Shown in pieces: positions 1 through 8,222 of a DNA stretch of 31,831 bases. A program made the translations under genes and the position numbers. The stretch's first letter is position 1. Every line of letters starts with the position of its first letter. Origin of the DNA: CAZUGO01 sp964619935 (GTDB taxonomy: Bacteria > Planctomycetota > Phycisphaerae > UBA1845 > CAIVHJ01); contig CAZUGO010000083.1 in assembly GCA_964619935.1 (NCBI GenBank), positions 1 through 31,831 of the forward strand, written 5' to 3'. The notes under the pieces are model-generated. The model saw nothing but the letters and a program-made list of their open reading frames with translations. It did not search any database and was not told the origin of the DNA.

Positions 1-517
1 CTCCGCGATTCCGCTGGGGATCGGCGTGGTCGACGGGCTGGATGATTGCTCCGGCCAGTTCGTCTTCGGCGTGGTCAATGGCGACGCCTGTGCGACGGTG
101 GGCGGGGTGGCCGGTGAGTTCCTGATCACCGACTACAGTCCAGCCGGGCCGTACCCCTACGGCATCTTTGTCAGCGGCTTTGATGCCGATGTCACCGGCG
201 GATTGTTCGAGGACTTCGAGTGCGGCGGGCCGATGGGCAACGGCTACACCGCTTGCGTGGTGGTGGTCGATTTCAACGAAGCCTGCCCCACCGAGGCCGA
301 GTGCTTCAACGACAGCCTTTGCGGGTCGCCGGGTTGCCCGGCCGACCTCAACATGTCGGGTGGCGTCGACGCCGCCGACCTGGCCCAGTTGCTGGGTGCC
401 TGGGGCAACCCAGGGTGCATGGGCGGCAGTCCCTGCTGTGCTGACTTGAATGGCGCCGATGGGGTCAATGCGGCCGACCTGGCCCAGTTGCTGGGTGCCT
501 GGGGCGCCTGCCCGTAA
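1..517 (+). CDS. Secreted protein with C-terminal dockerin-like pair (5' end missing)
   Basis: The reading frame is open from base 2 and runs into the window from upstream, so only about 171 C-terminal residues are present; the GTG at 26 is internal to the frame and not a convincing start. The first ~110 residues are Gly/Val/Asp-rich, contain scattered cysteines and match nothing I recognise. The last ~55 residues hold two EF-hand-like dockerin-type units: one starts ADLNMSGGVDAADLAQLLG, the second ADLNGADGVNAADLAQLLG, each followed by A-W-G. Such pairs normally bind two calcium ions. In planctomycetes they occur at the end of many exported proteins and need not imply a cellulosome. The gene ends TAA at 515-517 just before a strong terminator, so it is the last gene of its transcript. 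Confidence 0.8.
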   Translation, partial: SAIPLGIGVVDGLDDCSGQFVFGVVNGDACATVGGVAGEFLITDYSPAGPYPYGIFVSGFDADVTGGLFEDFECGGPMGNGYTACVVVVDFNEACPTEAECFNDSLCGSPGCPADLNMSGGVDAADLAQLLGAWGNPGCMGGSPCCADLNGADGVNAADLAQLLGAWGACP

Positions 518-545
518 GCCCGACCGTGCGTGTTCCGTAGTCTCC

Positions 546-579
546 AACCCCCCGAGGTCGCTACGCCTCGGGGGGTTTT
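546..579 (+). terminator. Rho-independent terminator
   Basis: A perfect 12-bp stem (AACCCCCCGAGG, 546-557, pairing with CCTCGGGGGGTT, 566-577) encloses an 8-nt loop and runs into four T residues at 576-579. It lies 29 bp after the stop codon of the first gene and is a textbook intrinsic terminator. Confidence 0.9.
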
Positions 580-721
580 CGTTGGGGCCCGCCGCGGCGG
601 GGTCCATCCCGGCGAGGCACCCGCACCGTGCCCGATCGCACCTGCAGGCCGCCAACCGCAGACAGTTAGTTAGGCTATTCTAATAATCATGCATGCGGGC
701 CGGCGCCGTGGTGGCGCCGCC

Positions 722-749
722 TTGCAAAGCCGGACCCGGACGGGATAAT
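722..749 (+). promoter_or_regulatory. Candidate sigma70-type promoter for the dehydrogenase cluster
   Basis: TTGCAA (722-727) and GATAAT (744-749) are separated by 16 bp and lie about 95 bp upstream of the first dehydrogenase start. They sit in the AT-richer half of the 325-bp spacer 518-842. Apart from the terminator and a GGCGCC-GTGGT-GGCGCC inverted repeat near 702-718, nothing else is recognisable there. The call rests on hexamer resemblance only. Confidence 0.35.
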
Positions 750-842
750 GAATCCTATCTACTTTATTGTGACTACCCTGTTGCTGTGATCAGAGCCGAG
801 CCGGCAAATTGGCCTGCCGCCGGCAGAAAGGAGCCCTGAGTG

Positions 843-2252
843 ATGCCCTTATTTCCGCACCGCGTGGCGGAGAGACTCAGCGTTTGGAGCTGTTGCCTTG
901 GCGTTACGGTTTGCCTGTCGGCGGCCGTCCACCCCGCCGGTGCCGGCGTGGGGATCGTGCCCCTGGAAACCACCCTGGTCGCCAGCGGGCTGGAGTGGCC
1001 GGTGTTTGCAACCCATGCCCCGGGCGACTATGACCGCCTGTACATCCTGGAAAAGCGGGGTCGGATCCGGGTGCTGAACCTGACCACGGGTATGCTCAAC
1101 GCCACGCCGTTCTTGAACATCGACGGCCTGGTCACCGGCGGCACGGCAACCAACGATGAGCGTGGGCTGCTGGGATTGGCATTTCATCCGGATTACCAGG
1201 CCAACGGCTACTTCTACGTCGACTTCACCGGTGCGGCGGGTGCCACGACCGTCCGGCGGTACTCGGTCATCAGTCCGGACGTGGCCGACGACACCAGCGG
1301 CCTGACCTTGCTGACCATCGCCCAGCCCTTCAGCAATCACAACGGCGGCTGGCTTGGCTTTGGGCCCAACGACGGCTATCTGTACATCGGCACCGGTGAC
1401 GGCGGCAGTGCCAACGATCCCGGCGGCCGCGCCCAGGACACCACCGACCAGTTGCTGGGCAAGATGCTGCGGATCGACGTCGATGCGAGCGATGCCGGCA
1501 ACTACGGCATCCCGCCGACCAATCCCTTCGTCGGGGTCACCGGAGACGACGAGATCTGGGCCTTCGGGCTCCGCAACCCGTGGCGCTCCTGCTTTGATCG
1601 GGCCAACGGCGACTTGTACATCGCCGATGTCGGACAGAATGCCTGGGAGGAGATTAACGTTCAGCCCGGGGACAGCGGCGGTCGGGAGAACTACGGCTGG
1701 CGCTGTATGGAAGGGCTGAGTTGCACCGGATTGACGGGTTGCACCTGCAACGCCCCGAACCTGACGTTGCCGATTCGCACCTATAGCCACGCCTGCGGCA
1801 GCGGCGGGTTCTCAATCACCGGCGGGTACGTCTACCGCGGATGTGCCATCCCGTCGTTGGAGGGCACCTATTTCTATGCCGACTACGTCTGCGGCAACAT
1901 CTGGAGCTTTACCTGGGACGGGAGCAATGTGACTAATTTCCAGACCCGCACGTCGGAGTTGTCGCCTTCGGCGGAGGGCGGGATCGTCAACCAGGTGTCG
2001 TCCTTCGGTGAGGATGCCCTCGGCGAGATGTACATTGTCGACCAGGGGTCCGGCGGCACCAGCGGCGCCGTCTACAAGATCGTACCCGAAACACCGCTGA
2101 CCACGGGCGATATCGACGGTGACGGGCTGGTCAACGCCAGCGATCTGGCCTTGTTGTTGGGCAATTGGGGCAACCCGGGTTGCTCGGATCTGAACATGGA
2201 CGGCACCACCGATGCGGCCGACCTGGCATTGCTGCTGGGCAACTGGTCGTAG
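843..2252 (+). CDS. Secreted PQQ-type glucose/sorbosone dehydrogenase with dockerin-like tail
   Basis: The product (469 aa) belongs to the soluble glucose/sorbosone dehydrogenase family (GSDH), a six-bladed propeller that usually oxidises sugars with PQQ. An N-terminal hydrophobic stretch (roughly residues 12-35) looks like a signal peptide. Family motifs are DERGLLGLAFHPDY near residue 107, NHNGGWLGFGP near 165 and ENYGWRCMEG before the last blade. The His in NHNGG matches the catalytic His of soluble PQQ glucose dehydrogenase. The last ~50 residues form two dockerin-like units (GDIDGDGLVNASDLALLLG and DLNMDGTTDAADLALLLG). I chose ATG 843 because GGAG at 830-833 lies 9 nt upstream; an in-frame GTG at 840 is possible. 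The substrate cannot be read from sequence, and a non-enzymatic sugar-binding role is possible. Confidence 0.85.
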   Translation: MPLFPHRVAERLSVWSCCLGVTVCLSAAVHPAGAGVGIVPLETTLVASGLEWPVFATHAPGDYDRLYILEKRGRIRVLNLTTGMLNATPFLNIDGLVTGGTATNDERGLLGLAFHPDYQANGYFYVDFTGAAGATTVRRYSVISPDVADDTSGLTLLTIAQPFSNHNGGWLGFGPNDGYLYIGTGDGGSANDPGGRAQDTTDQLLGKMLRIDVDASDAGNYGIPPTNPFVGVTGDDEIWAFGLRNPWRSCFDRANGDLYIADVGQNAWEEINVQPGDSGGRENYGWRCMEGLSCTGLTGCTCNAPNLTLPIRTYSHACGSGGFSITGGYVYRGCAIPSLEGTYFYADYVCGNIWSFTWDGSNVTNFQTRTSELSPSAEGGIVNQVSSFGEDALGEMYIVDQGSGGTSGAVYKIVPETPLTTGDIDGDGLVNASDLALLLGNWGNPGCSDLNMDGTTDAADLALLLGNWS

Positions 2253-2288
2253 ACGGCCAAGGCCGCGGCGGGCTGGGGAAGGAATTCG

Positions 2289-2681
2289 GTGAAGCCCGAG
2301 CTGAGACCCGGTGTCACCGCAGAGATCGAGGTTCCGGTAACCGAGGACATGTGCCCGGCGTTCGACGGCGTGGTGGTCCACCGGGTGTATGCGACCTGGT
2401 CGCTGGCCCATCACATGGAAATCGCCGCCCGCAAGGTGCTGGTGCCGTATCTCGAGGAGCATGAAGAAGGTATTGGGACGCATCTGACCATCGACCACCT
2501 GGCGCCATCGCCGGTTGGCAAGACGGTCCGGGTGGTGGCCACCTGCTCGCAGGTCGATCATAAGCGGGTGGTCTGTGACGTGGTGGCCTACGAGAGTGGC
2601 CGAGTCATCGGCCGCGGACAGCAGATCCAGCGGGTGCTTCCCAAGGCGGTGCTTGAGGGTCTCATCCGGCGGCATTCCTGA
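2289..2681 (+). CDS. FlK-like hotdog-fold acyl-CoA thioesterase
   Basis: This 130-aa cytoplasmic protein resembles the fluoroacetyl-CoA thioesterase (FlK) family, single-domain hotdog enzymes that hydrolyse small acyl-CoAs. The spacing of T36, E44 and H70 reproduces the FlK triad T42-E50-H76 exactly (8 and 26 residues apart). The stretch around H70, GTHLTIDHLAPSPVG, is typical of the family. The start is GTG at 2289, preceded by GGAAGGAA at 2277-2284. It lies 36 bp after one GSDH gene and 12 bp before the other, so co-transcription is likely, although the two neighbours are exported and this protein is not. Its closer functional link may be the acyl-CoA operon starting at 4226. Fluoroacetate resistance should not be assumed; many homologues have unknown substrates. 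Confidence 0.8.
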   Translation: MKPELRPGVTAEIEVPVTEDMCPAFDGVVVHRVYATWSLAHHMEIAARKVLVPYLEEHEEGIGTHLTIDHLAPSPVGKTVRVVATCSQVDHKRVVCDVVAYESGRVIGRGQQIQRVLPKAVLEGLIRRHS

Positions 2682-2693
2682 ACTGGCGGACTC

Positions 2694-4130
2694 ATGGTGC
2701 CGAACGGCGCTCCCAGCAAGATGAATCCAGGACTGACCATCGCGCTGGCGGCGGTGCTGCTGTGTGCGGGCTCGGGTCGGCTGTGGGCCGGCGCTGAGCC
2801 GCTGGCCAGCCGGCGCTTGGTGGGCGACCTGCAATTGCCGGTCTACGTCACTTACGCCCCAGGCGACACCCAGCGGCTGTACGTGGTCGAGAAACCCGGC
2901 GCCATCCGGGTGGTCGATCGGGTCACGGGAGCGCTGAATCCCGCGGCCCTGCTGGACATCAACGACCTGGTTGGCGGCGGCAACAGCCCCAACGACGAGC
3001 GCGGTTTGCTGGGGATCGCGTTTCATCCGGACTACCAGCGCAACGGATTCTTTTACGTCAACTACACCGGCGAGGGCGGCGAGACGCATATTGTCCGGTA
3101 CACCGCTCTGGCTCCCGACCAGGCCGATCCGGCCAGTGCCGTCAACCTCCTGGAACTGCCCCAGCCGCAAGGTAACCACAACGGGGGCTGGTTGGACTTC
3201 GGGCCCAACGACGGCTACCTGTACATTGCCACCGGCGACGGCGGCAACTTCTGTGACGGTGGCGAAGGACACACCCCCGACACCGGCAACGCCCAGGACC
3301 TGACCGACAACCTGCTGGGCAAGATCCTGCGGCTCGATGTCGACGGCGGCAGCCCATACGCGATTCCCGCGAGCAATCCGTTCGTGGGGCTCACCGGTGA
3401 CGACGAAATCTGGGCCTATGGGTTGCGGAATCCCTATCGTTGCAGCTTCGACCGCCAGACCGGCGACCTCTATCTGTCCGACGTCGGGCAGGCCGCCCGC
3501 GAGGAAATCGACTACCAGTCGGCCGGCAGTGCCGGCGGAGAGAACTACGGCTGGCGGTGCACCGAGGGCGACGTCTGCAGCTCAACGGCCGACAGCTTCT
3601 GCCCCACGACCGGATGTACCTGCAATGGACCGGGGCTGACCGCCCCCATCCACGCGTACAGCCACACCGACCCGCCGCCCAATACACCGTTCGTTTGTGC
3701 GGTGATCGGCGGTGTGGTCTATCGTGGTGCGGCCATCCCGTCGCTCGACGGCACCTACCTGTTCTCCGACTTCTGTGCGGCACGAATCTGGACCTTCCGG
3801 GTGGTCGGCGGGGCGCTGACCGATTTCGCCGATCGGACCGCGGATTTGTCGCCGTCACTCGACGGCCAGTTGATCAACCAGATCGCCGCCTTCGGCGAAG
3901 ACGCCCTGGGCGAGGTCTATATCGTGGACCAGGGCAGCGGCAGCACCGGCCAGATCTTCAAGATCGTGCCCCCACCGCCGGTCGGCGACATCAACGGCGA
4001 CGGCATCGTCAACGCGGCCGACCTGGCGTTGCTGTTGGGCAACTGGTCCCAGCCCGGCGCCACCGACCTGAACCGCGACGGAATGACCAACGCGGCCGAC
4101 CTGGCCCTGCTGCTGGGCAACTGGACCTAG
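2694..4130 (+). CDS. Second secreted GSDH-family dehydrogenase with dockerin-like tail
   Basis: A 478-aa paralogue of the 843-2252 product with the same order: signal peptide, GSDH propeller, two dockerin-like units. Shared motifs are NDERGLLGIAFHPDYQ, NHNGGWLDFGPNDGYLYIA and ENYGWRCTEG, with the putative catalytic His retained in NHNGG. It has extra cysteine-containing loops before the last blades, around CSSTADSFCPTTGCTC. The tail reads GDINGDGIVNAADLALLLG and then DLNRDGMTNAADLALLLG. ATG 2694 has only a weak GGCGGA upstream. ATG 2721 would give a cleaner signal peptide (MNPGLTIALAAVLLCAG) and a protein of 469 aa, the same length as the paralogue, so the start is uncertain. It probably arose by duplication with the thioesterase gene in between, and may differ in substrate. 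Confidence 0.85.
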   Translation: MVPNGAPSKMNPGLTIALAAVLLCAGSGRLWAGAEPLASRRLVGDLQLPVYVTYAPGDTQRLYVVEKPGAIRVVDRVTGALNPAALLDINDLVGGGNSPNDERGLLGIAFHPDYQRNGFFYVNYTGEGGETHIVRYTALAPDQADPASAVNLLELPQPQGNHNGGWLDFGPNDGYLYIATGDGGNFCDGGEGHTPDTGNAQDLTDNLLGKILRLDVDGGSPYAIPASNPFVGLTGDDEIWAYGLRNPYRCSFDRQTGDLYLSDVGQAAREEIDYQSAGSAGGENYGWRCTEGDVCSSTADSFCPTTGCTCNGPGLTAPIHAYSHTDPPPNTPFVCAVIGGVVYRGAAIPSLDGTYLFSDFCAARIWTFRVVGGALTDFADRTADLSPSLDGQLINQIAAFGEDALGEVYIVDQGSGSTGQIFKIVPPPPVGDINGDGIVNAADLALLLGNWSQPGATDLNRDGMTNAADLALLLGNWT

Positions 4131-4179
4131 CCGGTTCGCTCGCGAGCCCGCGCGTTCGCCGTCGCCGTCCCAATTGAGC

Positions 4180-4206
4180 GGAAAAGGGGTAGCGTCGCCT
4201 TTTTCC
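4180..4206 (+). terminator. Weak terminator-like hairpin
   Basis: GGAAAAGG (4180-4187) can pair imperfectly with CCTTTTTCC (4198-4206) around a 10-nt loop, with T residues in the right arm. It lies between the second dehydrogenase and the acyl-CoA operon and would separate them, but the stem is AT-rich and short. Confidence 0.3.
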
Positions 4207-4225
4207 GTGCCCTATCCTAGTCGTC

Positions 4226-5080
4226 ATGACGGGACTCAGCGGTCAGGATCCGAGCACCTTTCAGTTCACCAGGATTCTGTATCAAAAGCAGCAGCGCCGC
4301 GCCACGGTCACCTTCAACCGGCCCGACGTGCTGAACTGCGTCGACCTGCAAACCCTCCGCGAATTGCAGACCGCCTTTCAGGATGCCGCCTGGGATGATC
4401 GGATTGCGGTCCTGGTCCTGACCGGCGCCGGCGAGCGTGCCTTTTGTACCGGGGCCGACCTTAAGGAGCAGCAGGCCTGTTACCTGGATGCTCCCGGCGA
4501 GTACTGGAAGTGGATGGGTGAGTTCTGCCGGGCCCACGAACTGCTGCGGCAGCTCGGCAAGCCGACCATTGCCCGGCTCAACGGTCTGGTGGTCGGCGGC
4601 GGCAACGAGTTCAACATCTCCTGCGACTTGGCGGTGGCGGCCGACGACGTCATGATCAGGCAGGTCGGTGCGGCGATGGGCAGTGTGGCGGCGGCCGGGG
4701 CCACGCAGTGGCTACCGCTGATCGTGGGCGATCGCCGGGCTCGCGAAATCCTGATGCTGTGCGAGGACATCCCCGCGGCTCGGGCCCTGGAATGGGGCCT
4801 GGTCAATCGGGTGGTGCCGCGCGACCGGCTGGACGACGCCGTGGATGCGCTGTGCCGCACGCTGGAGGCCAAGCTGCCGGAATGCATGCGCTACACCAAG
4901 CAGCAGCTCAATCTCTGGAAGGACTTCTCCTGGGCCATGACCATCGGTCACGCCCGCGACTGGCTGGCGATCCACAATCGGGCGCCCGAAGTGCACGAAG
5001 GGATCAATGCCTTCATCGAGAAGCGAGCGGTGGATTATTCGGCTTGCCGGCCGCCGCCGGCGGCAGGAAGTGACCCATGA
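4226..5080 (+). CDS. Crotonase-superfamily protein, MenB-like active site, second Glu missing
   Basis: A 284-aa enoyl-CoA hydratase/isomerase superfamily protein, expected to be cytoplasmic and to act on an acyl-CoA thioester. Oxyanion-hole segments are AFCTGADLK (residues 72-80) and NGLVVGGGNEF (119-129). E128 matches the first catalytic Glu of enoyl-CoA hydratase. The second (20 residues later, usually in GQPE) is G148 in RQVGAAMGS, so simple syn-hydration is unlikely. The following stretch, WLPLIVGDRRAREILMLCE, resembles MenB-type (dihydroxynaphthoyl-CoA synthase) and ring-acting crotonases more than PaaF or FadB. Its stop codon overlaps the next start (ATGA at 5077-5080), indicating translational coupling. 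No clear Shine-Dalgarno precedes ATG 4226. The reaction is unknown; a hydratase, isomerase or C-C bond hydrolase on a modified substrate are all possible. Confidence 0.8.
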   Translation: MTGLSGQDPSTFQFTRILYQKQQRRATVTFNRPDVLNCVDLQTLRELQTAFQDAAWDDRIAVLVLTGAGERAFCTGADLKEQQACYLDAPGEYWKWMGEFCRAHELLRQLGKPTIARLNGLVVGGGNEFNISCDLAVAADDVMIRQVGAAMGSVAAAGATQWLPLIVGDRRAREILMLCEDIPAARALEWGLVNRVVPRDRLDDAVDALCRTLEAKLPECMRYTKQQLNLWKDFSWAMTIGHARDWLAIHNRAPEVHEGINAFIEKRAVDYSACRPPPAAGSDP

Positions 5081-5847
5081 ACCCTGAAATCGCCAGCGAG
5101 GTCGACGGCCACGTCGGCATCATCAAGCTGAACCGGCCGGAGGTGCTCAACGCCCTCAGCCTGGAACTCATGCGCCGGCTGGTCGACCAGTTGGAGGCCT
5201 ACGATGCCGACCCGGCCATTCATGTGCTGCTGCTCAGCGGCAGCGAACGGGTCTGGGCGGCCGGCGCCGACATCAAGGATATGGCTGAAGCCTCGGTGTT
5301 CGAGATGGTCAACCGCAACCAATTCGCCCGCTGGGAACGGATCAAGCGCATCTCCAAGCCGATTGTGGCCGCGGTCAGTGGGTATGCCCTGGGCGGCGGG
5401 TGCGAGTTGGCCATGCACTGTGACATCATCGTTGCTTCCGAGACGGCCCGCTTCGGCCAGCCGGAGATTAACATCGGCGTGATCCCCGGGGCCGGCGGCA
5501 CGCAGCGCCTGACGCGGGCTGTCGGCAAGGCCACCGCCATGGACGTGGTGCTCAGCGGCCGCTTGCTGTCGGCCCACGAAGCCTTGCAGGCGGGGTTGGT
5601 GTCGCGCGTGGTTCCGCGGGAGAACTTCTATGATGCCGCCTTGGCGCTGGCCCGCGAGCTGGCGGCCAAGCCGCCGCTGGCCCTGCGGCTGGCCAAGGAG
5701 GCCGTGCTCAAGGCCCACGAACTGTCGCTCAGCGACGGGCTGGAATACGAACGCAAGCTGTTTTACATGCTGTTTGCGTCGGACGATCAAAAGGAAGGCA
5801 TGCGGGCATTCTTGGAGAAACGCCCACCGCGGTTCAAGGGCGCCTGA
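5077..5847 (+). CDS. Enoyl-CoA hydratase (PaaF/crotonase type)
   Basis: A 256-aa canonical short-chain enoyl-CoA hydratase that adds water to 2,3-enoyl-CoA. Both catalytic glutamates are present: E110 in GGGCELAMHCD and E130 in FGQPEINIGVIPGAGG. The oxyanion-hole segment WAAGADIKDM lies at residues 60-69. Length and the LTRAVGKATAMD continuation are typical of the family. The start ATG overlaps the previous stop and has AGGAAG (5065-5070) 6 nt upstream. With the neighbouring PaaG-like isomerase and PaaJ-like thiolase it would serve a beta-oxidation-like sequence. A general fatty-acid or amino-acid catabolic hydratase would look the same, so PaaF is a contextual suggestion only. Confidence 0.9.
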   Translation: MNPEIASEVDGHVGIIKLNRPEVLNALSLELMRRLVDQLEAYDADPAIHVLLLSGSERVWAAGADIKDMAEASVFEMVNRNQFARWERIKRISKPIVAAVSGYALGGGCELAMHCDIIVASETARFGQPEINIGVIPGAGGTQRLTRAVGKATAMDVVLSGRLLSAHEALQAGLVSRVVPRENFYDAALALARELAAKPPLALRLAKEAVLKAHELSLSDGLEYERKLFYMLFASDDQKEGMRAFLEKRPPRFKGA

Positions 5848-5893
5848 CGCCCGCCGGAATGCCCGAATATCAGCAATCGACAGGAGCGAGGCC

Positions 5894-6694
5894 ATGCCGG
5901 CAACCGACCCGACCGTGAAGTACGAAGTGTCCGAGGCGGTGGGCACCGTGACGCTTAACCGCCCGGAAGTGTTCAACGCGTTCAACGACGCCATGACCAC
6001 CGAGCTGCTGGCGGCCCTCAAGGCCGCTGATGCCGACCCGGCAGTCCGGGCCTTGATCATTACCGGGGCCGGGAAGGCCTTCTGTTCGGGGCAGGACCTC
6101 AAGGATCTCAAGCAGCACTACGTCGACGGGTACGTTCCGGTGCTCGGGGAACGCCTGCGCCGCGGCTACAATCCGGTGATCCTCAAGATGCGGCGGATGG
6201 AGAAGCCGATCATTGCCGCGATCAACGGGGTGGCCGCCGGGGCGGGTTGCAGCCTGGCACTGGCCGCCGATTTGCGGATCATGGCCACGGATGCCACCTT
6301 GATCGAAGTGTTCATCAATGTCGGGTTGGTTCCCGACAGCGGCAGCACCTATTTTCTGCCGCGGCTGGTGGGCTTGGGCAAGGCTATGGAATTATGCGCC
6401 ACCGGCCACAAGGTCACCGCCACCGAGGCGGTGGAGTTGGGGCTGGCCAACCAGGTGGTCGGCAGCATGGACCTGCTGCAGCGGTCGGAGGTGCTGGCCA
6501 AGCGCCTGGCGGCCCTGCCGACGCGGGCCATCGGGCTGACCAAGCGGCTGCTGGATCAGGCTTTCGACCACACCCTGGAGGCCCAACTGGAGGCCGAAGC
6601 CTACATGCAGGAGACCGCCGGAAAAACCGCCGATCATTTCGAGGGCGTTCGGGCGTTCATCGAAAAGCGGCCGCCGGTCTTTCGAGGAGAATGA
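5894..6694 (+). CDS. PaaG-like enoyl-CoA isomerase
   Basis: A 266-aa crotonase-superfamily protein resembling 1,2-epoxyphenylacetyl-CoA isomerase (PaaG), which rearranges ring-epoxide CoA esters to an oxepin and isomerises enoyl-CoAs. FCSGQDLKDL (residues 63-72) is the oxyanion segment with the GQDL form typical of PaaG. GAGCSLALAAD has Ser where hydratases have the first Glu. INVGLVPDSGSTYFLPRLVG carries D148, matching the catalytic Asp of PaaG-type enzymes. I chose ATG 5894 because AGGAG (5882-5886) lies 7 nt upstream; the longer open frame to the left overlaps the preceding gene and encodes unrelated sequence. No ring-epoxidase genes (PaaABCE) are in the window, so it may instead act as a delta3-delta2-enoyl-CoA isomerase. 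Confidence 0.85.
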   Translation: MPATDPTVKYEVSEAVGTVTLNRPEVFNAFNDAMTTELLAALKAADADPAVRALIITGAGKAFCSGQDLKDLKQHYVDGYVPVLGERLRRGYNPVILKMRRMEKPIIAAINGVAAGAGCSLALAADLRIMATDATLIEVFINVGLVPDSGSTYFLPRLVGLGKAMELCATGHKVTATEAVELGLANQVVGSMDLLQRSEVLAKRLAALPTRAIGLTKRLLDQAFDHTLEAQLEAEAYMQETAGKTADHFEGVRAFIEKRPPVFRGE

Positions 6695-6701
6695 GGATGT
6701 C

Positions 6702-7913
6702 ATGCGCGCTGCCGCAGTGATCGCCGCTTGTCGCACGCCGGTCGGGCGCTACGGCGGGGCCCTGAGTGGCGTTCGTCCGGACGATCTGGCCGCCGCGGTG
6801 ATCCGCGCCGTGTTGGAACGTGGCGGCGTCGATCCGGGGAGGGTCGACGATATCTATCTGGGTGCGGCCAACCAGGCGGGCGAAGACAACCGCAACGTGG
6901 CCCGCATGGCAGCCTTGTTGGCGGGCCTCCCGGACAGCGTGCCGGGCAGCACGGTGAACCGGCTGTGTGCATCCAGTCTCGACTGCATCAACATCTGTGC
7001 CCGTTTGATTGAAGCCGATCACGGCGACGTGTTTATCGCCGGCGGTGTCGAGAGCATGTCGCGGGCTCCGTTCGTGGTTGCCAAGAGCGCCACGGCGTTT
7101 GATCGCAACGCCGAGATGTATGACACCACCATTGGCTGGCGCTTCACCAATCCACAGCTAGCCGAGCGCTATCAGCCGTATTCGATGGGCGAGACCGCCG
7201 AGAATGTGGCCGGTGCCCACCAGGTGTCGCGCGCCGAGCAGGATGCCTTCGCCCTGGAGAGCCAGCGCCGCTGCCAGGCGGCGAGTGAGGCCGGGCGGTT
7301 TGACGATGAGCGGGTGGCGGTGGCGGTGCCGCAGCGCAAGGGCGACCCGGTGTGGGTTGACCGCGACGAGCATCCTCGTCCGGAGACCACCGCGGCGGCG
7401 TTGGCCAAGCTGCCGCCGGCCTTCGCCCGCGACGGTACGGTCACTGCCGGAAATTCCTCCGGTCTGAACGACGGCGCCGCGGCCCTGCTGCTGGTTGAGT
7501 TGCAGCAGGCCCGACGGCTGAACCTGCCGGTTCTGGCGGTCGTCGGCCCTTCGGCCACCGCCGGGGTCGATCCGGCGGTCATGGGTCTGGGCCCGGTTCC
7601 GGCCACCCGAAAGGCATTGCAGCGTGCCGGTTGGACGGTCGCCGACCTTGATGTCATCGAGTTGAACGAGGCCTTTGCCGCTCAGGCCATTGCCTGCATT
7701 CGCGAGTTGGGTCTGGATCCTGCCAAAGTCAATCCCAACGGCGGCGCCATTGCCTTGGGCCATCCGCTGGGTTGCAGCGGCGCCCGCATCGCCACCACCT
7801 TGCTCCACGAAATGAAACGCCGCCGGGCCCGCCGTGGCCTGGCGACCATGTGTGTCGGCGTCGGCCAGGGCGTGGCCACGTTGTTCGCGAGTCCCGGCGA
7901 ACGCGGCCGGTAG
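6702..7913 (+). CDS. Acetyl-CoA C-acyltransferase (PaaJ/PcaF-type thiolase)
   Basis: A 403-aa thiolase that would cleave a 3-oxoacyl-CoA with CoA to release acetyl-CoA, or run the reverse. The nucleophile C89 sits in VNRLCASSLD, H354 in GGAIALGHPLGCSGAR and the second cysteine C384 in CVGVGQG, so the full active site is intact. The N-terminal RTPVGRYGGALSGVRPDDL and the GAANQAGEDNRNVARMAALL region are characteristic of 3-oxoadipyl-CoA thiolases (PcaF/PaaJ). It starts 7 nt after the isomerase gene with a GAGG at 6693-6696, so it closes a four-gene operon. The operon lacks a 3-hydroxyacyl-CoA dehydrogenase and a CoA ligase, which must be encoded elsewhere. Substrate specificity is inferred from similarity only. 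Confidence 0.9.
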   Translation: MRAAAVIAACRTPVGRYGGALSGVRPDDLAAAVIRAVLERGGVDPGRVDDIYLGAANQAGEDNRNVARMAALLAGLPDSVPGSTVNRLCASSLDCINICARLIEADHGDVFIAGGVESMSRAPFVVAKSATAFDRNAEMYDTTIGWRFTNPQLAERYQPYSMGETAENVAGAHQVSRAEQDAFALESQRRCQAASEAGRFDDERVAVAVPQRKGDPVWVDRDEHPRPETTAAALAKLPPAFARDGTVTAGNSSGLNDGAAALLLVELQQARRLNLPVLAVVGPSATAGVDPAVMGLGPVPATRKALQRAGWTVADLDVIELNEAFAAQAIACIRELGLDPAKVNPNGGAIALGHPLGCSGARIATTLLHEMKRRRARRGLATMCVGVGQGVATLFASPGERGR

Positions 7914-8222
7914 TCGCCCAGGCCCCATCGCGTGCCCGCCGGCGGCCCACGCGTGCGCTGCTCGGACAGGGGCACCCCCAACCCACACCCAGGTCTGGAC
8001 GGGGTCCATCCCCATGCTTCAGTATGGGTCCCTCGGACCGATCATGCGCCTTCGGTCTTCTGACCGGCCGAGCGCCGTTGGGCATCTGACCCCCACGCTG
8101 AAGCGCGCTGAAGCGGGGGCTTGAATGCCCACCCCGGCCCAACCCAGCGAGATTGTTGTACGTGTGCACGCGGTTGTGCCCAGACGGGTGCATGGGCTGG
8201 ATCCGGTGCGGCCATAGAAAAA
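7914..8222. other. Gene-free spacer with GC-rich hairpin
   Basis: No open frame here looks like a gene. The stretch CCCCCACGCT (8090-8099) can pair imperfectly with AAGCGGGGGC (8111-8120) through a CGCTGAAGCG repeat. This is a GC-rich hairpin without a T-run that could end the thiolase transcript. Another partly self-complementary stretch surrounds 7998-8040 (GGGTCCAT and ATGGGTCCC). Nothing else is recognisable. Confidence 0.4.

Noticed and set aside
5630..5893. N-terminal extension of the PaaG-like gene
   Set aside because: The longer frame overlaps the PaaF-like gene out of frame and encodes Trp/Arg/Pro-rich non-family sequence. ATG 5894 has a clear AGGAG.
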